Shown piece by piece: positions 50,201-55,762 of a stretch of 64,000 bases of DNA. The stretch is from positions 1 through 64,000 of the IMG/VR virus record IMGVR_UViG_3300026197_000002; one strand, 5' to 3'. This DNA comes from a virus. Position numbers and translations under genes: made by a program. Positions within the stretch are counted from its first letter, which is position 1, and each line of letters starts with the position of its first letter. The notes beneath the pieces are model-generated. The model did not search any database. It saw nothing but the letters and a program-made list of their open reading frames with translations, and was not told where the DNA came from.

Positions 50201-51456
50201 TCAAAAGTTCTATCAGCATAATGTTCCATCTCTGTCAATAAAGCATCTATTGCAAATATACTAGATACTCCTTTTTTACCATCAATACCTGCTTGAACAC
50301 CTGTTTTTTCAGCAAACTGATTATTTAATTCCTCTAAACCTTCTTGACCCATTTCAGATAAAACTGCTTTTTTAAAGTTTTCAGGTTTGATAGTTTCTTC
50401 TACTTTATCAAGAGATTTTGTCAAAGTAGCTGTAGGAGCAGCTTTAAAAGCCGCTTTATCTGCAACAGCGTTTTTAGCAGCCCTTCTAGCTTTAGCTATA
50501 TGTTTAGGAGATTTGAATAACATGCCAACAGATGTTAGGTTTAAAGGCATATTCATCATCATATTAATATTAGTAGCTGTACTATAACCATTAATACGTT
50601 GCTCTTTAATAAATTCTTCTTCTGTTAAACCTCTCTTTTTACTTAATTTCTGTAACTTATCTCTATTTTTAGAATCTTTCCAATACTTCTCTACTTGGTC
50701 TGCTGCTGCTACACCACCCATTACACCTTCTGTATAAGACAATGCTGCAGATGTTGCTACATGTGGTGCTAATTGATTAGGAGCTTTCATAATAGCATAA
50801 TTAATACCTTTGCCAACTTTATTAGCTTGCATTAAATTAGCTATTTTTTTAGAATTAGCGTATGCTTGACCCATAGCTCTAAACCCTGAACCTAATAATT
50901 TACCAACTCCTGCACCTGTTACAGCAAATTCTCCGATACTCTCAAGTAATCCTGAAAATTGTTGCATATACCAAGCACTATCTCCTAAATCCCATGTAGC
51001 ATTAGGATTAGCTCTATGTAATTTACCAAAAGGATTATGCACAGCTTCAAAAGTTTCTTGAATATCTTTCTGCATCTCCATTGTAGTACCAGGGTCTACA
51101 ACACCTAATAACTCACCAACACCACCACCTATACCTGCTCCTATATGACCCACATTTTGCACTATACCCATAGGTATATCTGCTATTAAATTAGCACCAA
51201 CAGTTAATAACTCACTAAAAAATCCTTGATTTCTAGCTCTTGCAGCATCTATATCAGCTCTATCATTAAATACACTACGTGTAGGGTCATCATAAGCGTG
51301 TTTCCATAATCCTGTATCTTCATAATATGTAGATTTACCATGATTATATTCTGTATTTATTGTATAATCTGCTGCACCACCACCCAATGTAGTATTTATA
51401 GCTCTATCTAAAGCATCTGATGATGGATTATATTCCTTTTTTATAGGGTCAGGCAT
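35278..51456 (-). CDS. Giant virion RNA polymerase polyprotein, 5392 aa
   Basis: One uninterrupted 16.2-kb frame. N-terminal 300 residues: Gly-rich hydrophobic segments (Gly-Ala-Gly-Ile-Gly-Gly-Gly-Val-Gly) like ejection proteins. About 450-950: long coiled coils. About 1230-1560: tandem modules with a 152-157-residue period. Residues 2373-2377 His-Glu-Ala-Phe-Glu: a zinc-protease-like site lacking the second His. About 3490-3850: RNA polymerase core with Ser-Ala-Asn-Lys-Val-Gly (about 3536), Arg-Ile-Pro-Thr-Gln-Gly (about 3808) and the metal-binding Asp3847-Tyr-Asp-Val-Asp3851. This DxDxD is the catalytic signature of crAss-like virion RNA polymerases, known from the phi14:2 enzyme. About 4120-4215: possible ADP-ribosyltransferase-like region. 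About 4530-4667: a Rossmann-like conserved module. The polyprotein is likely packaged and injected to transcribe early genes; it may be processed. Confidence 0.85.
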   Translation of the reverse strand: MPDPIKKEYNPSSDALDRAINTTLGGGAADYTINTEYNHGKSTYYEDTGLWKHAYDDPTRSVFNDRADIDAARARNQGFFSELLTVGANLIADIPMGIVQNVGHIGAGIGGGVGELLGVVDPGTTMEMQKDIQETFEAVHNPFGKLHRANPNATWDLGDSAWYMQQFSGLLESIGEFAVTGAGVGKLLGSGFRAMGQAYANSKKIANLMQANKVGKGINYAIMKAPNQLAPHVATSAALSYTEGVMGGVAAADQVEKYWKDSKNRDKLQKLSKKRGLTEEEFIKEQRINGYSTATNINMMMNMPLNLTSVGMLFKSPKHIAKARRAAKNAVADKAAFKAAPTATLTKSLDKVEETIKPENFKKAVLSEMGQEGLEELNNQFAEKTGVQAGIDGKKGVSSIFAIDALLTEMEHYADRTFDEEGALAFTLGALGGGGQKVIMNAISKPDTSTEDLKEQYGTLRNSMISDMQAYENITNKISNLYDKVNDSGNLEDMEKSRKGLKNLQDDLFELTMKRAFSTGVGEHLLASFEEAQKADNSVTEKAKYLEQLSKDYDTLKFGVNMSEKDFQIILDQKDEARISKVLERVPEKDREALDKYVSDYNNLENVPDYTEAQLKGLTDYTDAELEKFGGENYKDIAKKKAKHVKEGIKVLSDLQAMQQSDDIANALYTGHLSAFITRANIMQEDVVKSQKFLEDYTQKEEFNNTVNDILNDPKEVSNVFGEDAAKELEKINKKREGITDKIETLKGKAQSKNAELANATKDEEINKIDKELDSIKDELQSLIDEIKPEEATEYLQGLVDKDVTKRAVDIALNKDDSKEVRYHKGILESYSNTLDKIKDFQKNKESIIEGFRKEGKKTAKKIDKANKKRDKEIKELAVNEATTNIKNSKTAEELKEEAKKAETNLTEANTNSLAVQSAKSTTKAKIDNAQNNPPTEPENVGIQKEFDITDATEDSILDKDGNFGKEQYDQLSKKQVFAIQQLSKFLSKLTDAETKGKKNAFMGLLKEKIVSVKELKDVLRESFLKKLIEANGKVEGIENEDFKTYVEKATNGINFKDIDVSTFESLSKLADNIFDKILKSSNLTQVFAGKEELNKPNKKGETTTTKDDIVPNIVNKFIIDVNNLAINNEWEHTPVAVKSREVPTENNDGTETVLTNEDGTIEGDDVVNNNQSIDSQRTRIEDNRKKAKANIKGISWYRRGKLGTSWGISIPIDEHRFKNTDTKEALIKQIDAKYDAELEALESTSTQPNVKDTTTTQEGELTQEQQDEIKKLEAEKESELENSSKVKAKGLIRMAHLKAIDESVFEGRAKEDLEKQLRNEIREILTLIKREKNKGTSDEKLKKIIAHLYLNRKDGSKVIAFSEGLNFVQELIDSNLNDLLFEDEINAKYNAKIAEVKNRKTLKESNQDSNLKEQQQNEIEKLESEREAELDAYDAKPDMVYQNVNNININSSNIENLKIIGKVGDKIVLEARFDKDGNILVTKKNQNADRIEDVIKSILNGNSKTTQSLEVVKAIKKQLALDLKFELGVEADFQIAYDRINAKYDAKIAEVKNQTPPKVKPPTQEKGDKEYEDLKTAAIKNLKSTTNAAGTQEVYYIEGLKSLKIDGIPLTWFSKNEAKEDINDGKYNKDLIKYYKPENNKFTQEKPSTKQDNLDDTNEQQEKTQEELDNEKKRKANNDKKTAESYTNEKDSLDKRSDNVKEVSKLENTADSISFMSWTRNTYKEAVRSHDNSILTSDTSRQSKSVNPVRLKQIDKHISDHISKGGGKLKVKIRSVESLRKEGLLDDYLQRSKGKNNKSVYAENIIKKAIDNKNVTHIAVFLDKDGNPVINTTRNKKDVNGNRYIPLFEAITDKNVNDGDVYTITAMSSGEYIKMDSPVSVRKALDDKNIPKSRKLVPVIIAPKLDKNKDSIPIDEYSFEFEVDKKTGRNVLLQADGRLIPVTEKRWGDDEQDLKTIIELVKHVLNPKKEVSNTTITLPTVDGNDKTIKFFSDKNNIGLINSLLNYGTGAIVTKDGISYEVGNKNPKSQISFNFTDPKNPTITIPNYDNTTDSGELGDFIEDGSPIVIRLSDLKNNKGKLYNRLKNFLANKYKNVSVDMVNKDMLNKPFLYPVLKNGTLKLEQSPTYKDYLFDKVLNTRVYNGIPLRKYNIEKVAENKSAVYNEYESTEIPNVKQEIIEESRKEPSSEPQKQQVKKDVVEDSKKKPSTTVDTSVKQEVVEDSKNVATTKDELNKEKDNALNNIKEETISGEKVYKVPGFKMGFKTEQDAKDAIDKDYNEKLAELEKSSDTTKPDINNIDLGNVTFRLPIFKKTNVKISPKQIEKETSWFKEKFPNVPYSRVDTLIRNKGLGLFTSTGEVVVSNMEEGGTTYHEAFEVVWRNALTNKEKQTLVDEITDTERQSRLYKDILQSYGETLADKEYLAEKFREYMLSDGSIQPTAKTRKNIFQQLWNMIKSIFVKKTVTREDIYKNIDAGKYKDTTPHSQNPTSQEDYRAIELDDIKLTIAETEALMNGMSAVLMKKIFSEGTAEDLFSGNRDFNLSELYGYNAIDIKDGRLNLAKEDLRNITISQIVQKFQATNDAETKERLKNIANILMQEDSWREIVKEHTNRVKQYGIEFKVDDNIDEKNEEVTDNKEKNPDDYDEINDPLGKAHIYFSSKDGLPRPIKMLVYGIPKMVKQDGKIVVDRNNVLGTPELVNPSAFFNKIINSLADTPSNNFSNFIEKIDELIDKNDSDRYSLELLKERLGSKLGVKTVVKGVDENGNRVTEDVVDAEHARLQIQFMQSFGKNKLEFRILNRTEDGSFQMIDAVGQRVAKRLVDSWKANIEQHFSKNGTLDFTKLSNIGININSAYYENLEQEEEVSSVTKSLVNILPDIKSKEDLEKELKGTVVTKLLLRLADIQQEYEDEIELQAFNSEGETEYAVGLNSYLSLVFNKIKHTSNKADKNKILDKLKEDVPQLFNMQTNNNKILKLIGEGVKVDVALLNGYQDSNNVGKKTRKLSDIDKYAVNLNATLHGYIPYLRAADRGVEYSVYVGKDNLLPISYENVVSLIAKREKNKTENDKNLEHSIFNIYKDHLINEIHSARQLHFNKIGDDVKHYNKKGKELRFFKDIKIGQLFSDETHESLVEDIKNMTIQEYLSSDAGGNILPRINENGKVTNNVFKLNDTGKINTEADMAFIREFITGEEQDTNTANILRKALTNYMLKEVKQEVARIRELDIVDTVVSKQFIDEYIKARKDIGITLTAGEAKAALIAKYVINREAYSLEMSKLIHGDLAYYKSTDDFTKRGSATNGTKKTSATGEEVNTFLDRHFPRMFDGEANTDIEKTLIVDDIEVDTKQATREFLESMFRDEFEKDGYKGDIDKKVSAYMSAYLGMEEADGQAFGTLDMVRSTMWRAGDWLDTHQKLYEDEYDLYTKMLNERELRESSPNSKEHKQAIKEIVEWKPSVDFNVQVLKTQYFGNDNTYNTDANENQRLYKPTMYKHSVAPLLPSAMYSVDMDSEGNPSIRYKKSFTMMKQMADSGVGMLQFESANKVGRKLDNKKEGAKLYDDLGNVVLKDYTSATQGVNYNYFGIQVDINPKVKKEVTAGTQFRKMALSNLIRDGVPINDKAIELIKEYNTIQDYLYEEAYNRTLEKLGIEDIKDEDGTVLGYKVDNKDKLVKVLEDEAHSRGSHDNIIDSIRQLRRGGITIDMLLNSKKVENILFAIMNKVIQEKRPGMSAIQVASTTFEDENAARVKGQFLESNDLSVYTLEDGKTKAMEIRLSLPPSYKNYVNSLKGGLQEFNRMIRNGEVDERLLTIVGFRIPTQGINSAANMRIVEFLPSSTGNVIQLPSEIVGIAGSDYDVDKLTTYLPNVLTIDATQKKLKDKLSDAVESVKSMPDINKQSYDAMKVAYDEMRIFEQELTEHKTELKNYIADNINDVEMLEGIESDISMAEGLYNDAKNNFYEILNANETKEMQLAVQKIKDATNDLKEYHDNKEDFDTELALTYYEPIETYAPVTDDVDTSNDSLDDKTLRETLQDKLTKLYPKISLDITNDPKLEQEDNNQINYRLKAADSLASPKAIQIFSKGEKNNWDLNKILTELQIPKEQKKIILDEYKDKVFEQESEQKFKNSLWRGQANKPKIDNDGNLILNPSYEQLSKDYGKSFTTQRFMAESYGSRYSTNPYFIEINEDYINNNNFNINEEDVEGEKRIVGKQQIKIPKGQYNVITPSYSEYENKDVDDLIKTYIYNDGLENSMDEMVFGGEVSALEGINYSPTEVILDVILKKLNTDGKGLLHYIAKKNIESTQEILDKYEGYDGDIDDAYYFTDNPASSLVYDAMSNYDENYIPNVVTNTLSKNSNIREEIITSLLADNSFTDEVNAAKASTVLIDAINQKNNTLLNEYAHHYIAWYRETPIVQEAIKKWGSEESLVQAIGEQAVKQKGEAWSWWTKFVNWLLGDLKKLSKLEKEQLTKVLTDAFLTRQDLNDLQIKKESPSSDQSNQEYNNNSSKNQQKPLTKKNLFTVKPKQYADNKAAIKASVATQFIGFGEGIPNSSTELYRQQAGKYANTGNYSSNDVIFVSIGGKRGNNQIRKEQQYKTITEALKALEAGATLITDNEDYIHYNPRTKQQRPIDLSSDEFEKEYGLYNSGEKRLYENLKFEGYNYSEQTVDGQVLGVWTKNESKPLSPAQLNQEKYNKAIRDSLSEISKRNPINPKMNRKSAQNRMLELQKEIMELPENVRQLMSPISDDNMKDIVKEIRSLELGKPKSEIDGAYDKISMNQLFSVSTQDGLFSNFLAGKELIGIGALHGTSHALFSNYDIKFDIESLRNKKTKKLFTIPFNYNKDEEGNPIFSGAIDVDGNLISETLSALLNSAVDVAKDPYIFYLNVSPTTAGVFYSMIRMGISPLVAAKFMRNPVIRDYAKAKRDAESELTSLVPSAVRNKVLSKYNANLKTPIKDYNDMDSVLDSMLKGSEIDSSDARTMIYIYDNMNRISSNLSKVMSGINADTKGFRKDMYTLHKATEDMLDPAFENFSGLKDVQNYSTVSKANSIVYEGKKALAGYYKMFNKSAYRNTIKFIEDNAKFQKGYNAEKLVKTINDDFKQYLLEYNKRDFMTRGKVLLDSANEDSLGKRIIALRQNDTYKNNDFFNSLDVQLNYNKEGKDLIKFTNRKLDSIEANKLIDSMRELSEINPELYKDLIAVNLSQNGVGNTFRSFIELIPAEDFIGLMSDSINDIESIIGNFPEQFLRQKKNREFVELYDFNNLPKELPIVYYTVANFTGMPEYSLQAMDSLKLKYTTVQPLGTSQVKNYSTSVPENYTPPQSSEVQADEKSYNKVVQEVANSFEGLNPKELPSYDTYIESNNLSPVTYLKNYINSRSTLDLSEKGWNNLNNKADEILKNCF
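46700..47790 (-). repeat. Tandem modules inside the polymerase gene
   Basis: The gene segment encodes three copies of a module ending in Ala-Lys-Tyr-(Asp/Asn)-Ala-(Lys/Glu)-(Ile/Leu), at about residues 1231, 1384 and 1541. A Gln-Gln-x-Glu-Ile-x-Lys-Leu-Glu helix follows the first two (about 1262 and 1414). At DNA level 46801-46826 and 47266-47291 share more than 20 identical bases, so the duplication is fairly recent. A more distant copy is near residue 2272. Confidence 0.65.
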
Positions 51457-51472
51457 ATTTTATTATGTTTTA

Positions 51473-53917
51473 TTATTTTAATATATTTTCAGAAACTACT
51501 TCTTTAGTAGTATTTAAGTTCAGTTCCATTTGAGTATCACCATGAACATACTTGTTAAGTAATATCGTTCCAACAGTAGCTTCAGGTACAAAACCTGTAT
51601 CTTGATTAAATGCAGCCCGTCTATTTTCATGGTCAGATATAGTATATAATAGTTGTGCATCACCATCTACATATTGTACTTTTCCATGTAGATATTTACC
51701 CGTACTACCAATAGGTTGTCCTTTTGTTTCTCTAATATCATCATCTACATTATATAATACATCTTGTTGAACCTTAGCTATTGGAGAGAATGTTTGATTA
51801 ATACCATCTTCTGCATATAATGCTACTTCATTACCTCCAAGACTGACTGTTATAGTTCCTACATTTTGAGAGAACTTACCATTTGATTCTAAATAGTTTT
51901 GAACACCTAATCCAAAACCACCTTTTGTAGATATATCTTTTTGCCATGCTGCAATAGGGTCATCTGCTTTACCATAAGTAGTAGGATAATCTTCTTTTAA
52001 TTTATTTTCAAATTGTTGAATAGTTAATCTATTTCCATTATAAAATACTTCTCCCATAGCTGCTATTTTAGCAAAGTTACCAAAGTTCTTTCTAAGTTTT
52101 TCATCAAATGCAGAACCTCCACTTAATTGCCAAGTAGCTCTCTCATTATTCTTTTTATCTATTTCTTGAACATAGGCTAATTTTTCAGCAGGTGTAGCAT
52201 CATATTTAAAATCAAGTCCACCCCATTTTTCATACATAGTATTTATTTGCTCATTAGGGTCTTTTTTTGTTGTAGTAGCAACACCAAATATATTAGTCAT
52301 AAGTTCAGAAGATTGTTTATGTGCATTATATGAAGATACCATTTCATTAACATCAGTTTTATCAAAACTTTCATCTTGTAATAATATTTTTTTTGCATTT
52401 TCTATATCTCCAGAATCCATAAATTCAAAAAACTTATTAACATTAGGATTTTTTAATAAAGCATTTGTTTCATAAAGATTTTTAGTATGATATTCAGGAG
52501 TATTTAATAATGGATGTTGTTTTCCTCTAGCTATTTTTAATACATTTCTTTTAAAATTATTACTGTCACTACCTTGTTGAATAATTCTACCATCTTTACC
52601 AATTTTAAGATTTTGTAATCTATTACCAGCACCTGTTTTTCTACCAACTGTTGCAGTAGATGTAGGATTTCTAGGTCTATTTTTCTCTCTTTCCCTAGCA
52701 AGTTTAGCTCTATAAATCCAAATAGAGTCAGCAGTACGATTTGCATCTCTATCTTGCCAAGTCTTTTTAAATGATGTTTTTTCAGCACCCAAATTAGCAC
52801 TATCATATATTTGTTGTTCAACCACATCCCTAGATATTTCTCTACGTAATTCTTTATCTGACATGTCTAATCTAGCTTTAGCTTTTGCCTTTCTTAAAGA
52901 TGCTTGTTCGTCTGTTTCATCTTTATCTATTTTATCAGTATTTGCTAAATTATTTAAGTTTTCTCTATAACTTTTTATGTCTGCATTCCTAGATACTATA
53001 AAACCTTCTTGATTTAAAAAGGCTTTGACCATAGGGTCATTTTCTAACATAGGTTTAATCCTATTATATACTTCTGCAAAAGGTATATATTCTGTTCTAT
53101 CAGAACCTTTATATGTAACAATATATCCATTTCCTGTTGAAGAAGCTGATGCAGAAGCTATTTCTTTTTGGTCAGATGCCCAATTCTTAACAGCATCATT
53201 AACTTTTTCTGTCATATCTACATAAGCAGCAGGAGTATTATGGTCATACATACCATAAGCACCTAAATCATTACCATCAGCACCTACACCTTCCTGTTTA
53301 GCATATTGTTGGTCATAAATCCTTTTTAAATTTTCAGCAGTATAAGAATCTAACCCACCATCTTTACCACCTTTTTTTACCATCTCATCTATCATACCAT
53401 GATATTCTGCCCTAGTACGTCTATTATTATACATTGACAATATCTTCTCATCAGATTTAAAATTCTTATGTAACTTATCAATAGCTATATATTTCTGCCT
53501 ATTAGTAAGTTCTTCATTTTCAGCAATTTTATCTATTTCTCCATTATAAAAATCTAAACGTTCTTTTTTATGTATTACATCAGGATTTAATACTTTACCA
53601 ATATTTACAGCATCTCCTATGGCTTGTTGTGCTGCATCATATTGTTGTTCTAAATTCATAATAGCTTTTTCTACATTAACAGTATCTCCCATATATTGAG
53701 ATAATGTAGGAGCATACGATAGACTACTAGAAAACCTAGAACCCATAGGAGAACTCTGTACTCCTGGGGAATCTTGGAAATACTGTTTAGGTGGAGTAAC
53801 AGATTGGAATATACCTGTCTGTGCAACTTTTACATCATTTTCAGCTTGTAAAGCTTTTTGTTCTGCCAACTGCAACTGTTGGTCAGACATACTTATATTT
53901 TTATCTTTCTTTGCCAT
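51473..53917 (-). CDS. Virion cargo protein, 814 aa
   Basis: Placed between the muzzle/cargo genes and the giant polymerase, where crAss-like phages encode proteins stored in the capsid. Residues 10-35 are a Gln/Glu/Ala-rich helix, residues 40-75 a Ser/Pro-rich linker, then a long helical region (80-160) and mixed sequence. The C-terminal 200 residues are strand-rich. No enzymatic motif is seen. Start ATG leader is TTTAGATT. Assignment as cargo rests on position and size. Confidence 0.6.
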   Translation of the reverse strand: MAKKDKNISMSDQQLQLAEQKALQAENDVKVAQTGIFQSVTPPKQYFQDSPGVQSSPMGSRFSSSLSYAPTLSQYMGDTVNVEKAIMNLEQQYDAAQQAIGDAVNIGKVLNPDVIHKKERLDFYNGEIDKIAENEELTNRQKYIAIDKLHKNFKSDEKILSMYNNRRTRAEYHGMIDEMVKKGGKDGGLDSYTAENLKRIYDQQYAKQEGVGADGNDLGAYGMYDHNTPAAYVDMTEKVNDAVKNWASDQKEIASASASSTGNGYIVTYKGSDRTEYIPFAEVYNRIKPMLENDPMVKAFLNQEGFIVSRNADIKSYRENLNNLANTDKIDKDETDEQASLRKAKAKARLDMSDKELRREISRDVVEQQIYDSANLGAEKTSFKKTWQDRDANRTADSIWIYRAKLAREREKNRPRNPTSTATVGRKTGAGNRLQNLKIGKDGRIIQQGSDSNNFKRNVLKIARGKQHPLLNTPEYHTKNLYETNALLKNPNVNKFFEFMDSGDIENAKKILLQDESFDKTDVNEMVSSYNAHKQSSELMTNIFGVATTTKKDPNEQINTMYEKWGGLDFKYDATPAEKLAYVQEIDKKNNERATWQLSGGSAFDEKLRKNFGNFAKIAAMGEVFYNGNRLTIQQFENKLKEDYPTTYGKADDPIAAWQKDISTKGGFGLGVQNYLESNGKFSQNVGTITVSLGGNEVALYAEDGINQTFSPIAKVQQDVLYNVDDDIRETKGQPIGSTGKYLHGKVQYVDGDAQLLYTISDHENRRAAFNQDTGFVPEATVGTILLNKYVHGDTQMELNLNTTKEVVSENILK

Positions 53918-53927
53918 AATCTAAATT

Positions 53928-55745
53928 TTAAATACTGTTAGTAACAAATGGATAATTATACTTTAATTTATTACCAATAGGAGATTTCATATTAGGTAAT
54001 ACTCCTCCCATTTTATAGTTTCTTAACAACTTATTTAATTTCTTTCTTTTATTCTTAGTAATAGTACCACCATATTTATTAGTTTGCACATTAGGGTTAT
54101 CAATATCTGTAACATCTACTGTACCATCATTAAAATACTTTTTAATCATGTCTAATTGTTCCCTAGATAAATTAGCAGCATTTTCATCTCTTAAGTTAGT
54201 TTGACCTCTTAAACTTAAATGTTTAAGAAAATCTTGTCTTTGAGTCTTTTTATCTTTATCAAATAAAAATTGTTCAGAAGCATTTTGATACCTAATAGCA
54301 TTATTCTGTGTACCTATTTGTTGATTCTGCATAGCAGCATTTAATCTATTTTGTTGTGTTTGACTATCTGCTCTAAATTTCTCCTTAGTTAAATCTTGTA
54401 ATTTACTAGAAGTAAGTGTTGCTAAATCAGAAGCATTACTACCTCTACGTCTATTTAACGCTTTCCTAGCAGTATTATAATTTTGTTCAATAGGTTGTGT
54501 AAACTCTTTTGCTTTTTCATAATTCATTAATTGAGAAGTATTAAGTTCTGGTACATCTCCTGTATTTCTATTAAAGAAATACCCCAATGTATCAGCATTT
54601 AATGTTAAATCTCTTAATACATTATTATCTTCACCAATTGTTTCCTTAGCACCTTTTTTAATTCTACCTAATATATTTCTTAAACCGTTACGCTTTTTTA
54701 AAGCAGGAGTATCCACCATTTCTAAATCTTCAGGTAATCCTGGTTTTGTTGCAGGTTTTCTAGTTAAATCAGCAATATCTATATTATCTAAATTTCTTTT
54801 TTTATCATAATTATAAAACTTGGGAAATATTTTTTCTACATCTTCACGGTTTAAATTTTTAATTGTTTCCATAATTTTAGGAGGTAATGGTTTACCACCT
54901 AATCTCATTTTCTGTAATTTACCACCATATCTAGCTACACCTGACTCTACAACATCTGTTGCAGCTTCTTGTGCAGGACTGCCTTCCATAGGATTACCTT
55001 CCCTCATAGATGGGTCAGTAACATTACCTTCAGGCAATGGTGCAGGAGGTTGTGGTTTAATCATCTCTTGATATTGACTAATAGCATCTTGTGCTTTATT
55101 AAATACTTTATCAAGATTATGACCATATTTACTAATCATATTAGAAGGCTTCTTTTCATACCTAGCTCTCATCTTTTCTATCCTTTCAGTAGCACTAGCT
55201 ATTGTATTACCTGATGGCATAATTAATGCAGCAGATGATATTTCAGTATCACCCGTTGAAGGATTTTCTCTAACAAATTCATTACCTTCTATTTCTACAT
55301 CCTCTTGACCATCCATATCAGTATCTGCTTTAATACCACCCATCTCATGACTTCTACCAACAGCCATACCTCCTTGTGAGCTAGTAGGGTCTACCATACC
55401 ACCTTCTGTAATATTAGCATTCATAGCATTACCACCCATCATAAACTTTTTAAGTTTACCACCATATTTCATACCTAATGGATTACTATTAAGATTCTGA
55501 TTCATATATGCTTGATTATTCATACCTACTAAATTAGCTTCATTAGCTAACTTAGCTTGTTTTTTCATCTCTTCTTTTTCTTTCATAGCCTGTATAAAAC
55601 TAATAGCAGCTCCTGTACCACCCATGACTAATGATGAAGGGTCAAAAGAACCTTCTTCTCCACCTTTACTTAATAAACCACTTAATGCACCAGCACCTGC
55701 TGTAATTGCTCCACCTGCTAAATATTTCTTTAATCTATTTTTCAT
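53928..55745 (-). CDS. Glycine-rich virion cargo protein, 605 aa
   Basis: I chose the ATG at 55745 over an upstream in-frame TTG (55751). After a basic start come Gly/Ala-rich hydrophobic stretches (residues 8-27 and 40-55), as in proteins that cross membranes during DNA ejection. A motif Tyr-Gly-Gly-Lys-Leu-x-Lys, five or so residues, Gly-Gly occurs near residues 94 and 272, with a relaxed third copy near 557. A His-Glu-Met-Gly-Gly-Ile segment near residues 135-140 is typical of the crAss-like protein encoded just downstream of the muzzle gene. The likely location is inside the virion. Confidence 0.65.
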   Translation of the reverse strand: MKNRLKKYLAGGAITAGAGALSGLLSKGGEEGSFDPSSLVMGGTGAAISFIQAMKEKEEMKKQAKLANEANLVGMNNQAYMNQNLNSNPLGMKYGGKLKKFMMGGNAMNANITEGGMVDPTSSQGGMAVGRSHEMGGIKADTDMDGQEDVEIEGNEFVRENPSTGDTEISSAALIMPSGNTIASATERIEKMRARYEKKPSNMISKYGHNLDKVFNKAQDAISQYQEMIKPQPPAPLPEGNVTDPSMREGNPMEGSPAQEAATDVVESGVARYGGKLQKMRLGGKPLPPKIMETIKNLNREDVEKIFPKFYNYDKKRNLDNIDIADLTRKPATKPGLPEDLEMVDTPALKKRNGLRNILGRIKKGAKETIGEDNNVLRDLTLNADTLGYFFNRNTGDVPELNTSQLMNYEKAKEFTQPIEQNYNTARKALNRRRGSNASDLATLTSSKLQDLTKEKFRADSQTQQNRLNAAMQNQQIGTQNNAIRYQNASEQFLFDKDKKTQRQDFLKHLSLRGQTNLRDENAANLSREQLDMIKKYFNDGTVDVTDIDNPNVQTNKYGGTITKNKRKKLNKLLRNYKMGGVLPNMKSPIGNKLKYNYPFVTNSI

Positions 55746-55762
55746 AATCAATATATTTTAAT

